Below are positions 6,721 through 13,472 of a stretch of DNA of 13,483 nucleotides, piece after piece. The translations under genes and the position numbers were made by a program. The notes below the pieces were generated by a model, which saw only the letters and a list, made by a program, of their open reading frames with translations, did no database searches and was not told where the DNA came from. The stretch covers positions 1 to 13,483 of the forward strand of contig CAYPEF010000062.1 of assembly GCA_964409675.1 (NCBI GenBank), written 5' to 3'. Position 1 is the stretch's first letter. Every line of letters starts with the position of its first letter. Origin of the DNA: CAYMDD01 sp964409675. Its GTDB lineage: Bacteria; Pseudomonadota; Alphaproteobacteria; Rickettsiales; SXRF01.

Positions 6721-6965
6721 CGCCACCCAACCGGATGGCGGCGGAAGACTTCCTGGCAGAAGGCGATGCCCCAGCTGACGATATGATCGCCAAACTTCTT
6801 CATTACGCCCACGGCGTTATCGGCGTAATCCACGCAGGCGCTGACCTGGCTTAGATCGAACAGGCAGACGCTGAAACCCGATAGCAGCACCAGCAGGCTG
6901 ACGCCGGTGATGGCATAAAAGATGCTGAACGGGTTCGGCGGCACGTGCGGGGGGCGGATCGGCAT
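6717..6965 (-). CDS. Small hypothetical single-pass membrane protein
   Basis: I do not recognise this protein. From the ATG at 6965 it has 82 residues: a proline-rich start (PPHVPPNP), one strong hydrophobic helix at about 12-36, then a polar tail with C43 and C70 and a basic end. The topology would be N-in or N-out with the tail on the other side. AAGGA lies about ten bases before the ATG. The open frame continues upstream to an ATG at 7049 (110 residues) whose codon overlaps the trmL start, which is less likely. It is convergent with thiG, the stops overlapping, and divergent from trmL. It could be a chance open frame, but the clean hydrophobic segment and ribosome binding site argue for a real gene. 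Confidence 0.5.
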   Translation of the reverse strand: MPIRPPHVPPNPFSIFYAITGVSLLVLLSGFSVCLFDLSQVSACVDYADNAVGVMKKFGDHIVSWGIAFCQEVFRRHPVGWR

Positions 6966-6966
6966 C

Positions 6967-6986
6967 AGGATAACATCCTTTTTCTT
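6967..6986 (+). terminator. Short hairpin with T-tract between thiG and trmL
   Basis: AGGAT-AAC-ATCCT followed by TTTTCTTT resembles a small intrinsic terminator for plus-strand transcripts leaving thiG, 246 bases past its stop. The 5-bp stem is weak. On the minus strand the same bases carry the ribosome binding site of the small membrane protein gene, which the hairpin would partly cover. Confidence 0.35.
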
Positions 6987-7047
6987 TACAGTGTGCCAAA
7001 ACATCTGCGAAGAATAAACCGGATTATGCAGCGTTACGTTAAAATTC

Positions 7048-7515
7048 ATGCACTTGTCACAAATTCGCCTTGCCCTCTATCAGCCTGATATTGCGCAGAA
7101 TGTCGGCAGCATCCTGCGCCTGTGCGCCTGTTTCGGGGTGCCGCTTGATATTATCGAGCCGTGTGGCTTCCCCTTTGACCGCCAGCGCGTTAGCCGCAGC
7201 GCCCTCGATTACGGCGGGCTTGCCGAGCTGAGCCAGCATGCCTCGTGGGAGGCTTTCCGCCGTCAACTCACGGCCCCGGCGCGGCTGGTGCTGCTGACTA
7301 CCAAGGCGGCGCAACCCTATCATGCGTTCGCCTTCCTCCCCGGTGATATCTTACTGCTGGGCCGCGAAAGCGCGGGCGTGCCGGAGGAGGTGCATGCAAG
7401 CGCCGATGCGCGCATCACCATCCCTATCCGTGCGCAAACGCGCTCGCTGAATGTCTCCCACGCCGCCGCCATCGCACTGGCCGAGGCGCTGCGGCAAACC
7501 CATTCTTTTCCATGA
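7048..7515 (+). CDS. trmL: tRNA (cytidine/uridine-34-2'-O)-methyltransferase TrmL (SPOUT)
   Basis: TrmL methylates the 2'-oxygen of the wobble base in tRNA-Leu(CAA) and tRNA-Leu(UAA) using S-adenosylmethionine. The 155-residue protein consists of the SPOUT domain alone, as in E. coli TrmL. It has the N-terminal LYQPDIAQNVGSILR (10-24), IIEPCGFPFD (35-44), the motif 2 region LLLGRESAGVP (102-112) and the knot motif IPIRAQTRSLNVSHAAAIA (125-143). The R-S-L-N-V-S core binds the cofactor in this fold. The ATG at 7048 has no obvious Shine-Dalgarno. It is followed seven bases later by hemF, suggesting one operon. A tRNA-Leu(CAA), a predicted substrate, is encoded in the same window. Confidence 0.93.
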   Translation: MHLSQIRLALYQPDIAQNVGSILRLCACFGVPLDIIEPCGFPFDRQRVSRSALDYGGLAELSQHASWEAFRRQLTAPARLVLLTTKAAQPYHAFAFLPGDILLLGRESAGVPEEVHASADARITIPIRAQTRSLNVSHAAAIALAEALRQTHSFP

Positions 7516-7522
7516 GGATTCC

Positions 7523-8380
7523 ATGACTGTCACCGATCACAAGCAACGCGCCAGCGCTTGGTTTGAAGAATTACGTAATGCCATCTGCGCCGCCTTTGAG
7601 GCGTGCGAAACCGAATTCGCGCAAGCGCGCGGTGGCGAGCCGGGGCGCTTTGCCCGCACCCCGTGGAACCGCGAGGGCGGTGGGGGCGGGGTAATGGGTG
7701 TAATGAAAGGGCAGGTGTTTGAAAAAGTCGGCGTCAACATCTCTACCGTGCACGGCGAATTCAGCGAGCCGTTCCGCAAGGAAATACCCGGGGCGGACGC
7801 TGACCCGCGCTTCTGGGCCAGCGGCATTTCCTTGGTGGCGCATATGCGCTCGCCGCTGGTGCCGGCGGTGCATATGAACACGCGGATGATTGTGGTGGGC
7901 GGCGATGAAACTCCCCGCCTCTGGTTCGGCGGCGGCGCCGATCTCAACCCGATGTTCGAGGACGCGCAGGACACAGCTGATTTCCACGCCGCCTTCAAAG
8001 CCGCCTGCGATGCGTTCGACCCCGCCTATTATCCGAAATTCAAAACATGGTGCGACGAATATTTCTTCATCAAGCACCGGAATGAAGCGCGCGGCGTCGG
8101 TGGCATTTTCTATGATTATGTCAACACCGGCGACTGGGAGCGCGATTTTGCCTTCACGCAATCCGTGGGCAAAGCCTTCCTGCACATCTACCCCCAGCTG
8201 GTGCGCCGCCACATGTTCGAGACATGGACCGACCAACAGCGCGGACACCAGCTGCGCAAGCGCGGCCGCTACGCCGAATTCAACCTGGTCTATGACCGCG
8301 GCACCCGCTTCGGCCTGATGACCGGCGGCAACCCGGAAGCGATATTGATGAGCCTGCCGCCAGTGGCGGTGTGGGAGTGA
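7523..8380 (+). CDS. hemF: Coproporphyrinogen III oxidase, oxygen-dependent
   Basis: HemF converts coproporphyrinogen III to protoporphyrinogen IX using molecular oxygen, late in haem synthesis. The 285-residue protein has the signatures FWASGISLVAHMRSPLVP (98-115, with H107) and H117 in AVHMNTRM. It also has the RNEARGVGGIFYDY block (187-200) and RGRYAEFNLVYDRGT (247-261). The near-terminal segment is FGLMTGGNPEAILMSLPP (263-280). The ATG at 7523 is chosen for GAGGA at 7514-7518 and the family-like start; the open frame to 7451 overlaps trmL. The protein stops right after PPVAVWE and lacks the roughly 20-residue tail of E. coli HemF. This may be normal for the lineage. The oxygen-dependent enzyme implies aerobic or microaerobic life. 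Confidence 0.96.
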   Translation: MTVTDHKQRASAWFEELRNAICAAFEACETEFAQARGGEPGRFARTPWNREGGGGGVMGVMKGQVFEKVGVNISTVHGEFSEPFRKEIPGADADPRFWASGISLVAHMRSPLVPAVHMNTRMIVVGGDETPRLWFGGGADLNPMFEDAQDTADFHAAFKAACDAFDPAYYPKFKTWCDEYFFIKHRNEARGVGGIFYDYVNTGDWERDFAFTQSVGKAFLHIYPQLVRRHMFETWTDQQRGHQLRKRGRYAEFNLVYDRGTRFGLMTGGNPEAILMSLPPVAVWE

Positions 8381-8668
8381 GGACGTGGATTAACGATGGA
8401 TTTTCATGCTTGATGAATATAGCATATCCAATAGTGCATATCCTGAATATGGATAATTTGTTATATCAATATACTATAACAAAAGAGGATGGTGATGAGC
8501 AACGCAGAAGAAGGTAATGGAAATCGTCCGGTAAGGTAGCCAAGAACCTAAAGCCATCAGCCAGTGGATGGCGTTCGGAATCATAGTGAATTTCTTGAAA
8601 AAATTTTGGATTAGCAAGTGCAGGCCGGTCAGCCCACCACAAAGCATCCGCGCGGTAGCGGCTGGGAG
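8381..8668. other. AT-rich segment without a supportable gene
   Basis: This stretch between hemF and the unrecognised gene is much AT-richer at 8401-8490 than the genes around it. It holds two direct copies of GCATATCC (8422-8429, 8436-8443), a short TATCC/GGATA dyad and a perfect 9-base inverted repeat. GAGGA and an ATG at 8495 follow, opening a frame that closes after 14 codons. Past two stops the same frame continues with a protein-like tail ending EFLEKILD before a TAG at 8612. It looks like a regulatory region in front of a decayed small gene, but nothing in it is recognisable. Confidence 0.4.
8457..8483. promoter_or_regulatory. Perfect 9-bp dyad, possible operator
   Basis: TTTGTTATA (8457-8465) and TATAACAAA (8475-8483) are perfect reverse complements with a 9-base centre. 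They lie just before a GAGGA and ATG at 8495. Such dyads are typical of helix-turn-helix repressor sites. No regulator gene is recognisable nearby. Confidence 0.4.
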
Positions 8669-8682
8669 TTATAGCTCCCGGC
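8661..8682 (-). terminator. GC-rich hairpin at the end of the unrecognised gene
   Basis: GCTGGGAG (8661-8668) pairs with CTCCCGGC (8675-8682), one wobble included, around a 6-base loop. The TAA stop of the minus-strand gene lies inside that loop. No T-tract follows on the minus strand, so it may protect the 3' end rather than terminate. Confidence 0.3.
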
Positions 8683-9199
8683 TACCCGCAACACGTTCTA
8701 TGGCCGCAGCTCGCGTACTCCAACTGGCAGCAGCGCTTCGCTCTGCCAAGGGGATCGGTTCCGCAGAATCGGCGGCAGAGGCGGCAGGCGGCGTAAATTC
8801 TATATCGCGTGAAAGCCTAAGCTCATGCAGGCGCTTCATACAGGCATTCGCCTGTTCTTCGGTAAGTTTACCTGTTGTAGCAAGATGTGCACTGCAGGTA
8901 GGTGATAATTTTTTATTAAATCTAATATTTTCAACCTGTTGTCCGCCTTCTGTCATGGCATTATTGAGCGTTGCGACCAGCGCATCTATTTCCACTTCGG
9001 ATAGCTTTATACGATAACCGTCTTGATCGGTGCGCAATATGATGGAAACGCCATATTTTTCTTTTCCCAGTATTTCATTAAAAAATCCAGGCTTGGCAAG
9101 CGTGCGCCGGGCAACGCTTTCCACTCCGTGCGTAAACTGCGCGAGCAAGCTTTTATACGTTGCCGTATCGGTTGGCGTATGGCGTTTCCACATAGGCAT
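8669..9199 (-). CDS. Hypothetical protein, 176 residues, no recognised family
   Basis: I do not recognise this protein. It starts MPMWKRHTPTDTATYKSLL, and an ATG at 9193 is an alternative start. Residues about 10-130 look like an ordinary globular alpha/beta protein with alternating charged and hydrophobic positions. Notable parts are a GFFNEILGKEKYGVSI stretch (38-53), two cysteines (C102, C120) and a helical EEQANACMKRLHELRLSRD segment (114-132). The last 45 residues are low-complexity, rich in Ala, Ser and Glu. There is no signal peptide and no membrane segment. A promoter-like GATAAT inside a dyad lies upstream, past the secA terminator, so it is likely its own unit. It lies in an accessory-looking gap between conserved genes. 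Confidence 0.6.
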   Translation of the reverse strand: MPMWKRHTPTDTATYKSLLAQFTHGVESVARRTLAKPGFFNEILGKEKYGVSIILRTDQDGYRIKLSEVEIDALVATLNNAMTEGGQQVENIRFNKKLSPTCSAHLATTGKLTEEQANACMKRLHELRLSRDIEFTPPAASAADSAEPIPLAERSAAASWSTRAAAIERVAGSREL

Positions 9200-9208
9200 C
9201 TCATTTAG

Positions 9209-9229
9209 GAAAATTATCTGTTAATTTTC
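9209..9229 (-). promoter_or_regulatory. Dyad over a possible -10 box of the unrecognised gene
   Basis: GAAAATTA (9209-9216) and TAATTTTC (9222-9229) form a perfect 8-base inverted repeat with a 5-base centre. Minus-strand GATAAT (9213-9218) lies inside it. The arrangement suits an operator over a promoter, possibly autoregulated. Confidence 0.4.
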
Positions 9230-9248
9230 ATAAATCACTTAAGCGTAA

Positions 9249-9283
9249 AAATAAAGCGGCATCATGATGATGCCGCTTTATTT
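9249..9283 (-). terminator. Strong, bidirectional-looking intrinsic terminator after secA
   Basis: A perfect 16-bp stem (9249-9264 with 9268-9283) closes a 3-base loop. The GC core GCGGCATCA is flanked by A and T tracts, giving U-rich tails in both directions; the minus-strand tail (CTTTATTTTTACG) is the better one. It lies 26 bases beyond the secA stop and separates secA from the next minus-strand gene. Confidence 0.9.
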
Positions 9284-9309
9284 ATGGATAAGCTATTGAA
9301 ACGGCTTTT

Positions 9310-12138
9310 TTAGGCAATCGCCCCATGGCAATGCTTGTACTTCTTCCCTGAACCGCAGGGGCAGGGCTCGTTGCGGCTTAGGCGCTGCTCGCCGGTTGGC
9401 GGCGGCGCGTTGGTTCCGGCATCGCTGAAGGCGGGGTCTTCGCGGGTTTCCTGCATCTGCACCGGCATGGTGCGCTCCCAGCCGACGGGCGGCTGCACGG
9501 CAATTTCCAAGTGCGCCGCGCGCTCAGTAGTGAGTTCGCGCAAGTGGTTCAGCATATGCTCGAACAGGGAAAAGGCTTCCTGCTTGTATTCATTCAGCGG
9601 GTCGCGCTGGCCGTAGGCGCGTAAGTTGATGCCGTGGCGTAAATGATCCAGCGTCAACAGATGGTCTTTCCACAGGCTGTCCAGCGTTTGCAGCAGCAGG
9701 CGCTTTTCCACCATGCGCAGCAGCGGCGCGCCATATTTTTCTTCCTTCTCGCGCATTTGCGCTTCGGTGGCGGCGGTAACGCGGCTAAGGATTTCCTCGT
9801 CGGCGATGCCTTCTTCCTTCGCCCAGTCCTGCACCGGCAGGTGCAGGCCGTAGATGCGGAACAGTTCTTTTTCCAGCGTCTGCGTATCCCACTGCTCCGC
9901 ATAGGATTTTGGCGGGATATGCGTATGCACCAGCTGCGCATTCACATCGTGGCGCATGTCGGCAAGCGTTTCCGAGACATCCTGCGCATCCATCAATTCG
10001 AGGCGCTGTTCGTAGATAACCTTGCGCTGGTCGTTCATCACGTCGTCGAACTTGAGCAGATTCTTGCGAATTTCGTAGTTGCGCGCTTCCACCTTGGTCT
10101 GCGCGCGCTCCATGGCGCGGGTCATCCATGGGTGGGTGATGGCTTCGCCCTCGCGCAGGCCGAGTTTCTGCAACAGCCCGTCGATGCGCTCGGAGCCGAA
10201 GATGCGCATTAAATCGTCTTCCAGCGAAATAAAGAACTTGCTCGCGCCCGGATCGCCCTGGCGGCCTGAGCGGCCACGTAGCTGGTTATCGATGCGGCGC
10301 GATTCATGCCGCTCAGTGGCAACCACATACAGCCCGCCCGCCGCCAGCACTTCCTGCTTGGCCGCAGCCACGTCCGCCTTCAATTGCTCGGCTTTCAGCC
10401 AGTGCTCGCTGCCCGGCTGCACCTCGCCGAATTGCTGTGTAATCAGCATTTCGGCGTTGCCGCCCAGCATGATGTCGGTGCCGCGCCCGGCCATGTTGGT
10501 GGCGATGGTGACAGCACCGGGACGGCCCGCCTGCGCGATGATCTGGGCTTCCTGCTCGTGGTAGCGCGCGTTCAGCACCTGGTGCGCAATCGGCGTTTTC
10601 TGCTGGCTGAGGGAGAGGATATAGGAGGCGAGGTCGCGCAGCTTGGTTTCTTCCTCCAGCAGTTTCTCGGCCTGCTTGTCGCCCTTTTTCTCACGCTGTT
10701 TTTTCAGCTCATCGGCCTGCTTGTTCAGCTCGGCGGCGGTCTCTTTAAAGAATTTCGGGTTCTTCAGCAGACCCGAAAGATATTCCGATTTTTCGATGCT
10801 AACCGTTCCCACCAGCACTGGCTGCTTGCGCTGGTGGCAGTCGATGATCTGCAACAGCACGGCGCGGTATTTCTCCTTCGCGGTGCGGTAAATCTCATCG
10901 TCATAATCGATGCGCGCTACGGCCACATTGGTCGGGATTTCGATGGTTTCCAGCTTGTAGATATCGCGGAATTCGCCCGCTTCGGTCATCGCCGTGCCGG
11001 TCATGCCGGAGAGCTTGGGGTAGAGGCGAAAGTAATTCTGGAAGGTGATGGAAGCCAGCGTCTGGTTTTCATTCTGGATGGTGACGTTTTCCTTGGCTTC
11101 CAGCGCCTGGTGCAGCCCGTCCGAATAGCGCCGCCCTTCCATCATGCGGCCTGTGAATTCATCGATGATGACGATTTTGTCGTCCTTGACGATGTAATCG
11201 ACGTCCTTGGCAAACAGCTTATGCGCCCGCAGCGCCTGGTTCACATGATGCACGAGGCTCACATGCTCAATGTCGTAGAGCGAGGCCGGGGGGGTGAGCA
11301 TCCCGGCGGCTTCCAAAAGCGCCTCGATATGCCGCACGCCTGCCTCCGTCAGGGTCACGCTGCGCTGCTTTTCATCCTTCTCGAAATCTTCCTCGGTTAG
11401 CTGTGGAATCAGCTTATCCGCCTTGGTGTAGAGGTCGGAATTATCCTCGGTGGGGCCGGAGATGATCAGCGGCGTGCGCGCCTCGTCGATCAGGATGGAA
11501 TCCACCTCATCCACGATGGCGTAATTGAACGGGCGGTGCGCCATCATGTCGCGCGCGAATTTCATGTTATCGCGCAGATAATCGAAGCCAAGCTCATTAT
11601 TGGTGGCATAGGTGATGTCGCAGGCGTACTGGGCGCGGCGCTCGTCGTCATCCAGCCCGTGCGTAATGCAGCCGACACTTAAGCCAAGGAACCGGTGAAT
11701 CTTGCCCATCCATTCCGAGTCGCGGTGAGCAAGGTAGTCGTTCACTGTCACCACATGCACGCCCTTGCCGGTGAGGGCATTCAAATAAGCGGGCAGGGTG
11801 CAGACCAGCGTCTTGCCTTCGCCGGTGCGCATCTCGGCGATCATACCCTTATGCAGCACGATGCCACCGACCAGCTGCACGTCGAAATGGCGCATGCCCA
11901 GCACGCGCTTGCCCGCCTCGCGCACGGTGGCAAACGCGTCCACCAGCAGATCGTCGAGCTTTTCCCCGCTTTGCGCGCGTTCCTTCAGCCATTGGGTGCG
12001 CCCCTGCAGTTCGGCGTCCGACAGGCGGGCGACGGTATCTTCCAGCGCGTTGATGCGGGCGACCGTGCCGCCAAGCGATTTGATGAAGCGCTCATTGGCG
12101 GTGCCGAAAAGCTTGCGGGCGAGAGAATGGATGGTCAT
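9310..12138 (-). CDS. secA: Preprotein translocase motor ATPase SecA
   Basis: SecA is the ATPase that pushes unfolded preproteins through SecYEG at the inner membrane. The 942-residue protein is full length. Walker A is MRTGEGKT (103-110, K109) and the DEAD-type Walker B is VDEVDSILIDEART (209-222). The GFDYLRDNMKFARD region (184-197) and the RGRSGRQGDPG arginine-finger region in the second nucleotide domain are also present. The C-terminal zinc-binding tail is CPCGSGKKYKHCH (C926, C928, C937, H938), which contacts SecB and phospholipid in E. coli. The ATG at 12138 has no good Shine-Dalgarno. A promoter is visible upstream and a strong terminator downstream, so the gene looks monocistronic. 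It diverges from a secreted parvulin. Confidence 0.98.
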   Translation of the reverse strand: MTIHSLARKLFGTANERFIKSLGGTVARINALEDTVARLSDAELQGRTQWLKERAQSGEKLDDLLVDAFATVREAGKRVLGMRHFDVQLVGGIVLHKGMIAEMRTGEGKTLVCTLPAYLNALTGKGVHVVTVNDYLAHRDSEWMGKIHRFLGLSVGCITHGLDDDERRAQYACDITYATNNELGFDYLRDNMKFARDMMAHRPFNYAIVDEVDSILIDEARTPLIISGPTEDNSDLYTKADKLIPQLTEEDFEKDEKQRSVTLTEAGVRHIEALLEAAGMLTPPASLYDIEHVSLVHHVNQALRAHKLFAKDVDYIVKDDKIVIIDEFTGRMMEGRRYSDGLHQALEAKENVTIQNENQTLASITFQNYFRLYPKLSGMTGTAMTEAGEFRDIYKLETIEIPTNVAVARIDYDDEIYRTAKEKYRAVLLQIIDCHQRKQPVLVGTVSIEKSEYLSGLLKNPKFFKETAAELNKQADELKKQREKKGDKQAEKLLEEETKLRDLASYILSLSQQKTPIAHQVLNARYHEQEAQIIAQAGRPGAVTIATNMAGRGTDIMLGGNAEMLITQQFGEVQPGSEHWLKAEQLKADVAAAKQEVLAAGGLYVVATERHESRRIDNQLRGRSGRQGDPGASKFFISLEDDLMRIFGSERIDGLLQKLGLREGEAITHPWMTRAMERAQTKVEARNYEIRKNLLKFDDVMNDQRKVIYEQRLELMDAQDVSETLADMRHDVNAQLVHTHIPPKSYAEQWDTQTLEKELFRIYGLHLPVQDWAKEEGIADEEILSRVTAATEAQMREKEEKYGAPLLRMVEKRLLLQTLDSLWKDHLLTLDHLRHGINLRAYGQRDPLNEYKQEAFSLFEHMLNHLRELTTERAAHLEIAVQPPVGWERTMPVQMQETREDPAFSDAGTNAPPPTGEQRLSRNEPCPCGSGKKYKHCHGAIA

Positions 12139-12211
12139 GGTGCGGTAATGGGTCCGGTTTCGGGCGAACGGTCAGCGCCGTTTGCAGCGTTTATATCATC
12201 TTTAGCGGGAA

Positions 12212-12240
12212 CAGATAAGCATTCGCTGGAATAATGTCAA
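12212..12240 (-). promoter_or_regulatory. Candidate secA promoter
   Basis: On the minus strand a perfect TTGACA (12240-12235) is followed after 17 bases by TATCTG (12217-12212). The -35 is ideal and the -10 weak. The transcript would begin near 12205 with a leader of about 67 bases, which contains a small AACGG/CCGTT hairpin. Confidence 0.55.
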
Positions 12241-12269
12241 TTGCAGCCCGGGAAATACTCTCTTAATTT

Positions 12270-12290
12270 CCTCCCCCTCCAAGGGGGAGG
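12270..12290. repeat. GC-rich hairpin repeat, REP/MITE-like, copy 1
   Basis: CCTCCCCCT (12270-12278) and AGGGGGAGG (12282-12290) pair perfectly around CCA. It lies between the divergent secA and parvulin promoters, so it cannot terminate either gene. Its core CCCCCTCCAAG recurs at 13473-13483, where the window cuts a further copy. Confidence 0.6.
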
Positions 12291-12315
12291 GTGGGCTTTT
12301 CCGCATGGCCCATGC

Positions 12316-12344
12316 TTGCCAAGTCGGCGTGGCTATGCAATAAG
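12316..12344 (+). promoter_or_regulatory. Candidate promoter of the parvulin gene
   Basis: TTGCCA (12316-12321, 5/6) and AATAAG (12339-12344, 4/6) are 17 bases apart. The transcript would begin near 12351, about 42 bases before the start codon. Confidence 0.4.
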
Positions 12345-12392
12345 CAGGGCAGTTTAGCGTTTACCCCTTCACTTATGACAAAGGACCGTTCC

Positions 12393-13358
12393 ATGACCCT
12401 CCGTTCGCTGCTCCTGATCTCGGCCACCGCCATTGCGTTTGCCCAGCCCGCCCTTGCCGAGGACAAAGCCCCCGCCAAGCCGGAAGTGGCCCCCGCCGCC
12501 GAAGCGAAATCCACGCCCGATTACACCGTGCTTACGCTCAACGGCCAGCCGATCAAGAACTCGGAAGTGGAAGACATGTGGAAAGGCCTGTTCGCCGGGG
12601 CGCAAGCACCTGATTTCAACACGTTTGACGAATCCGTGCGCCAGAATGTGCTGCGCGGCGTCATCAGCGAGCGGCTGCTCTACCAGGAAGCCCAGAAAGC
12701 CGGCGTCGATAAGGAAGCCGATGTGCAGAAGCGCCTGGAAAACCTGAAGCGCCAGCTGGTCATCCAGTCCTTCATCGAGCAGAAATCCAAGACGCTGGTA
12801 TCCGACGAAGATCTGAAAAAAGCCTATGATGCTAAAGTGGCTGAGCTCAAGGGGCAGGAAGAAGTGCGCGCCCGCCATATCCTGGTGAAAACCGAGGAAG
12901 AAGCCAAGGAATTGTCTGCCCAGCTGAAAAAAGGCGGTGATTTTGAAAAGATCGCCAAGGAAAAATCCATCGACAAGGCTTCCGCTGCCCAAGGTGGCGA
13001 CCTGAATTACTTCACCAAGGAGCGCATGGTGCCAAGCTTCTCTGAAGCTGCCTTTAAGCTGAAGAAAGGCGAAACCTCCGCGCCGGTGAAGAGCGATTTC
13101 GGCTGGCATATCATCCAGGTGACCGACCGCCGCCCGGTCAACGTGCCGAGCTTTGATGAGATGAAGGAATCGTTGCGCGCCGAAGCGCAGGGCAAGGCCA
13201 CGCAAGCTTACGTGGAAGGCCTGCTGAAAACCGCCGACGTCAAGTATTTCGACCAGCAGGGCAAGGAAAAGCAGCTCTCCCGCACCTTCGAAGCCCCGAA
13301 AGCCCCGGCAGCTGAAGCCAAGCCGGAAGGCAAGCCCGAAGCCCAGCCCGCCCGCTAA
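12393..13358 (+). CDS. Secreted peptidyl-prolyl cis-trans isomerase, parvulin/SurA-PpiC type
   Basis: This 321-residue protein is an exported parvulin that would help fold outer-membrane or periplasmic proteins. The ATG at 12393 is chosen because AAAGGA stands seven bases before it and a clean signal peptide begins there: MTLRS, a hydrophobic core, then PALA before ED (cleavage after about residue 22). Residues about 45-140 form a helical SurA_N-like chaperone region. The rotamase domain spans about 155-247, from RARHILVKTEEEA through GGDFEKIAKEKS, QGGDLNYF and FGWHIIQV. The tail after 295 is rich in Ala, Pro and Lys and is probably disordered. An ATG at 12375 would spoil the signal peptide start. 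It diverges from secA and is flanked on both sides by GC-rich hairpin repeats. Confidence 0.92.
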   Translation: MTLRSLLLISATAIAFAQPALAEDKAPAKPEVAPAAEAKSTPDYTVLTLNGQPIKNSEVEDMWKGLFAGAQAPDFNTFDESVRQNVLRGVISERLLYQEAQKAGVDKEADVQKRLENLKRQLVIQSFIEQKSKTLVSDEDLKKAYDAKVAELKGQEEVRARHILVKTEEEAKELSAQLKKGGDFEKIAKEKSIDKASAAQGGDLNYFTKERMVPSFSEAAFKLKKGETSAPVKSDFGWHIIQVTDRRPVNVPSFDEMKESLRAEAQGKATQAYVEGLLKTADVKYFDQQGKEKQLSRTFEAPKAPAAEAKPEGKPEAQPAR

Positions 13359-13440
13359 CCCTCCCACTTTCCCTCTCCCTTGAGGGGAGAGGGTTGCATC
13401 TTCTTAGCGCACTTGCGCTTAGAAGATGCTGGGTGAGGGT
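13358..13440. repeat. Composite inverted-repeat element, REP/MITE-like, copy 2
   Basis: Two hairpins stand side by side just past the parvulin stop. The first pairs CCCTCTCCC (13371-13379) with GGGAGAGGG (13385-13393). The second pairs 15-base arms (13396-13410 with 13415-13429) around ACTT, with one T-T mismatch. Outer bases ACCCTC (13358-13363) and GAGGGT (13435-13440) can close over both, giving a cloverleaf-like fold. There is no long T-tract, so it looks more like a dispersed palindromic element than a simple terminator, although it could also serve as one. Confidence 0.65.
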
Positions 13441-13472
13441 GACAGCGGTGCAGTAATACTGACAGGCTTTCA

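Noticed and set aside
7451..7522. Longer hemF start overlapping trmL
   Set aside because: The ATG at 7523 has GAGGA at proper spacing and matches the family N-terminus; the extension is Pro/Ser-rich and lies in trmL coding sequence.
8568..9017. Plus-strand open frame with a protein-like start, MAFGIIVNFLKKF
   Set aside because: Most of it is antisense to the minus-strand 176-residue gene, which has more balanced composition. No ribosome binding site precedes it.
10306..11400. Long plus-strand open frame antisense to secA (364 codons)
   Set aside because: It lies wholly within the intact secA gene, its product is unlike any family I recognise, and such frames are expected opposite GC-rich genes.
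12369..13367. Minus-strand open frame opposite the parvulin gene (332 codons)
   Set aside because: It mirrors the parvulin coding frame, which has a signal peptide, rotamase motifs and a ribosome binding site. The antisense product is low-complexity Gly/Phe/Leu.
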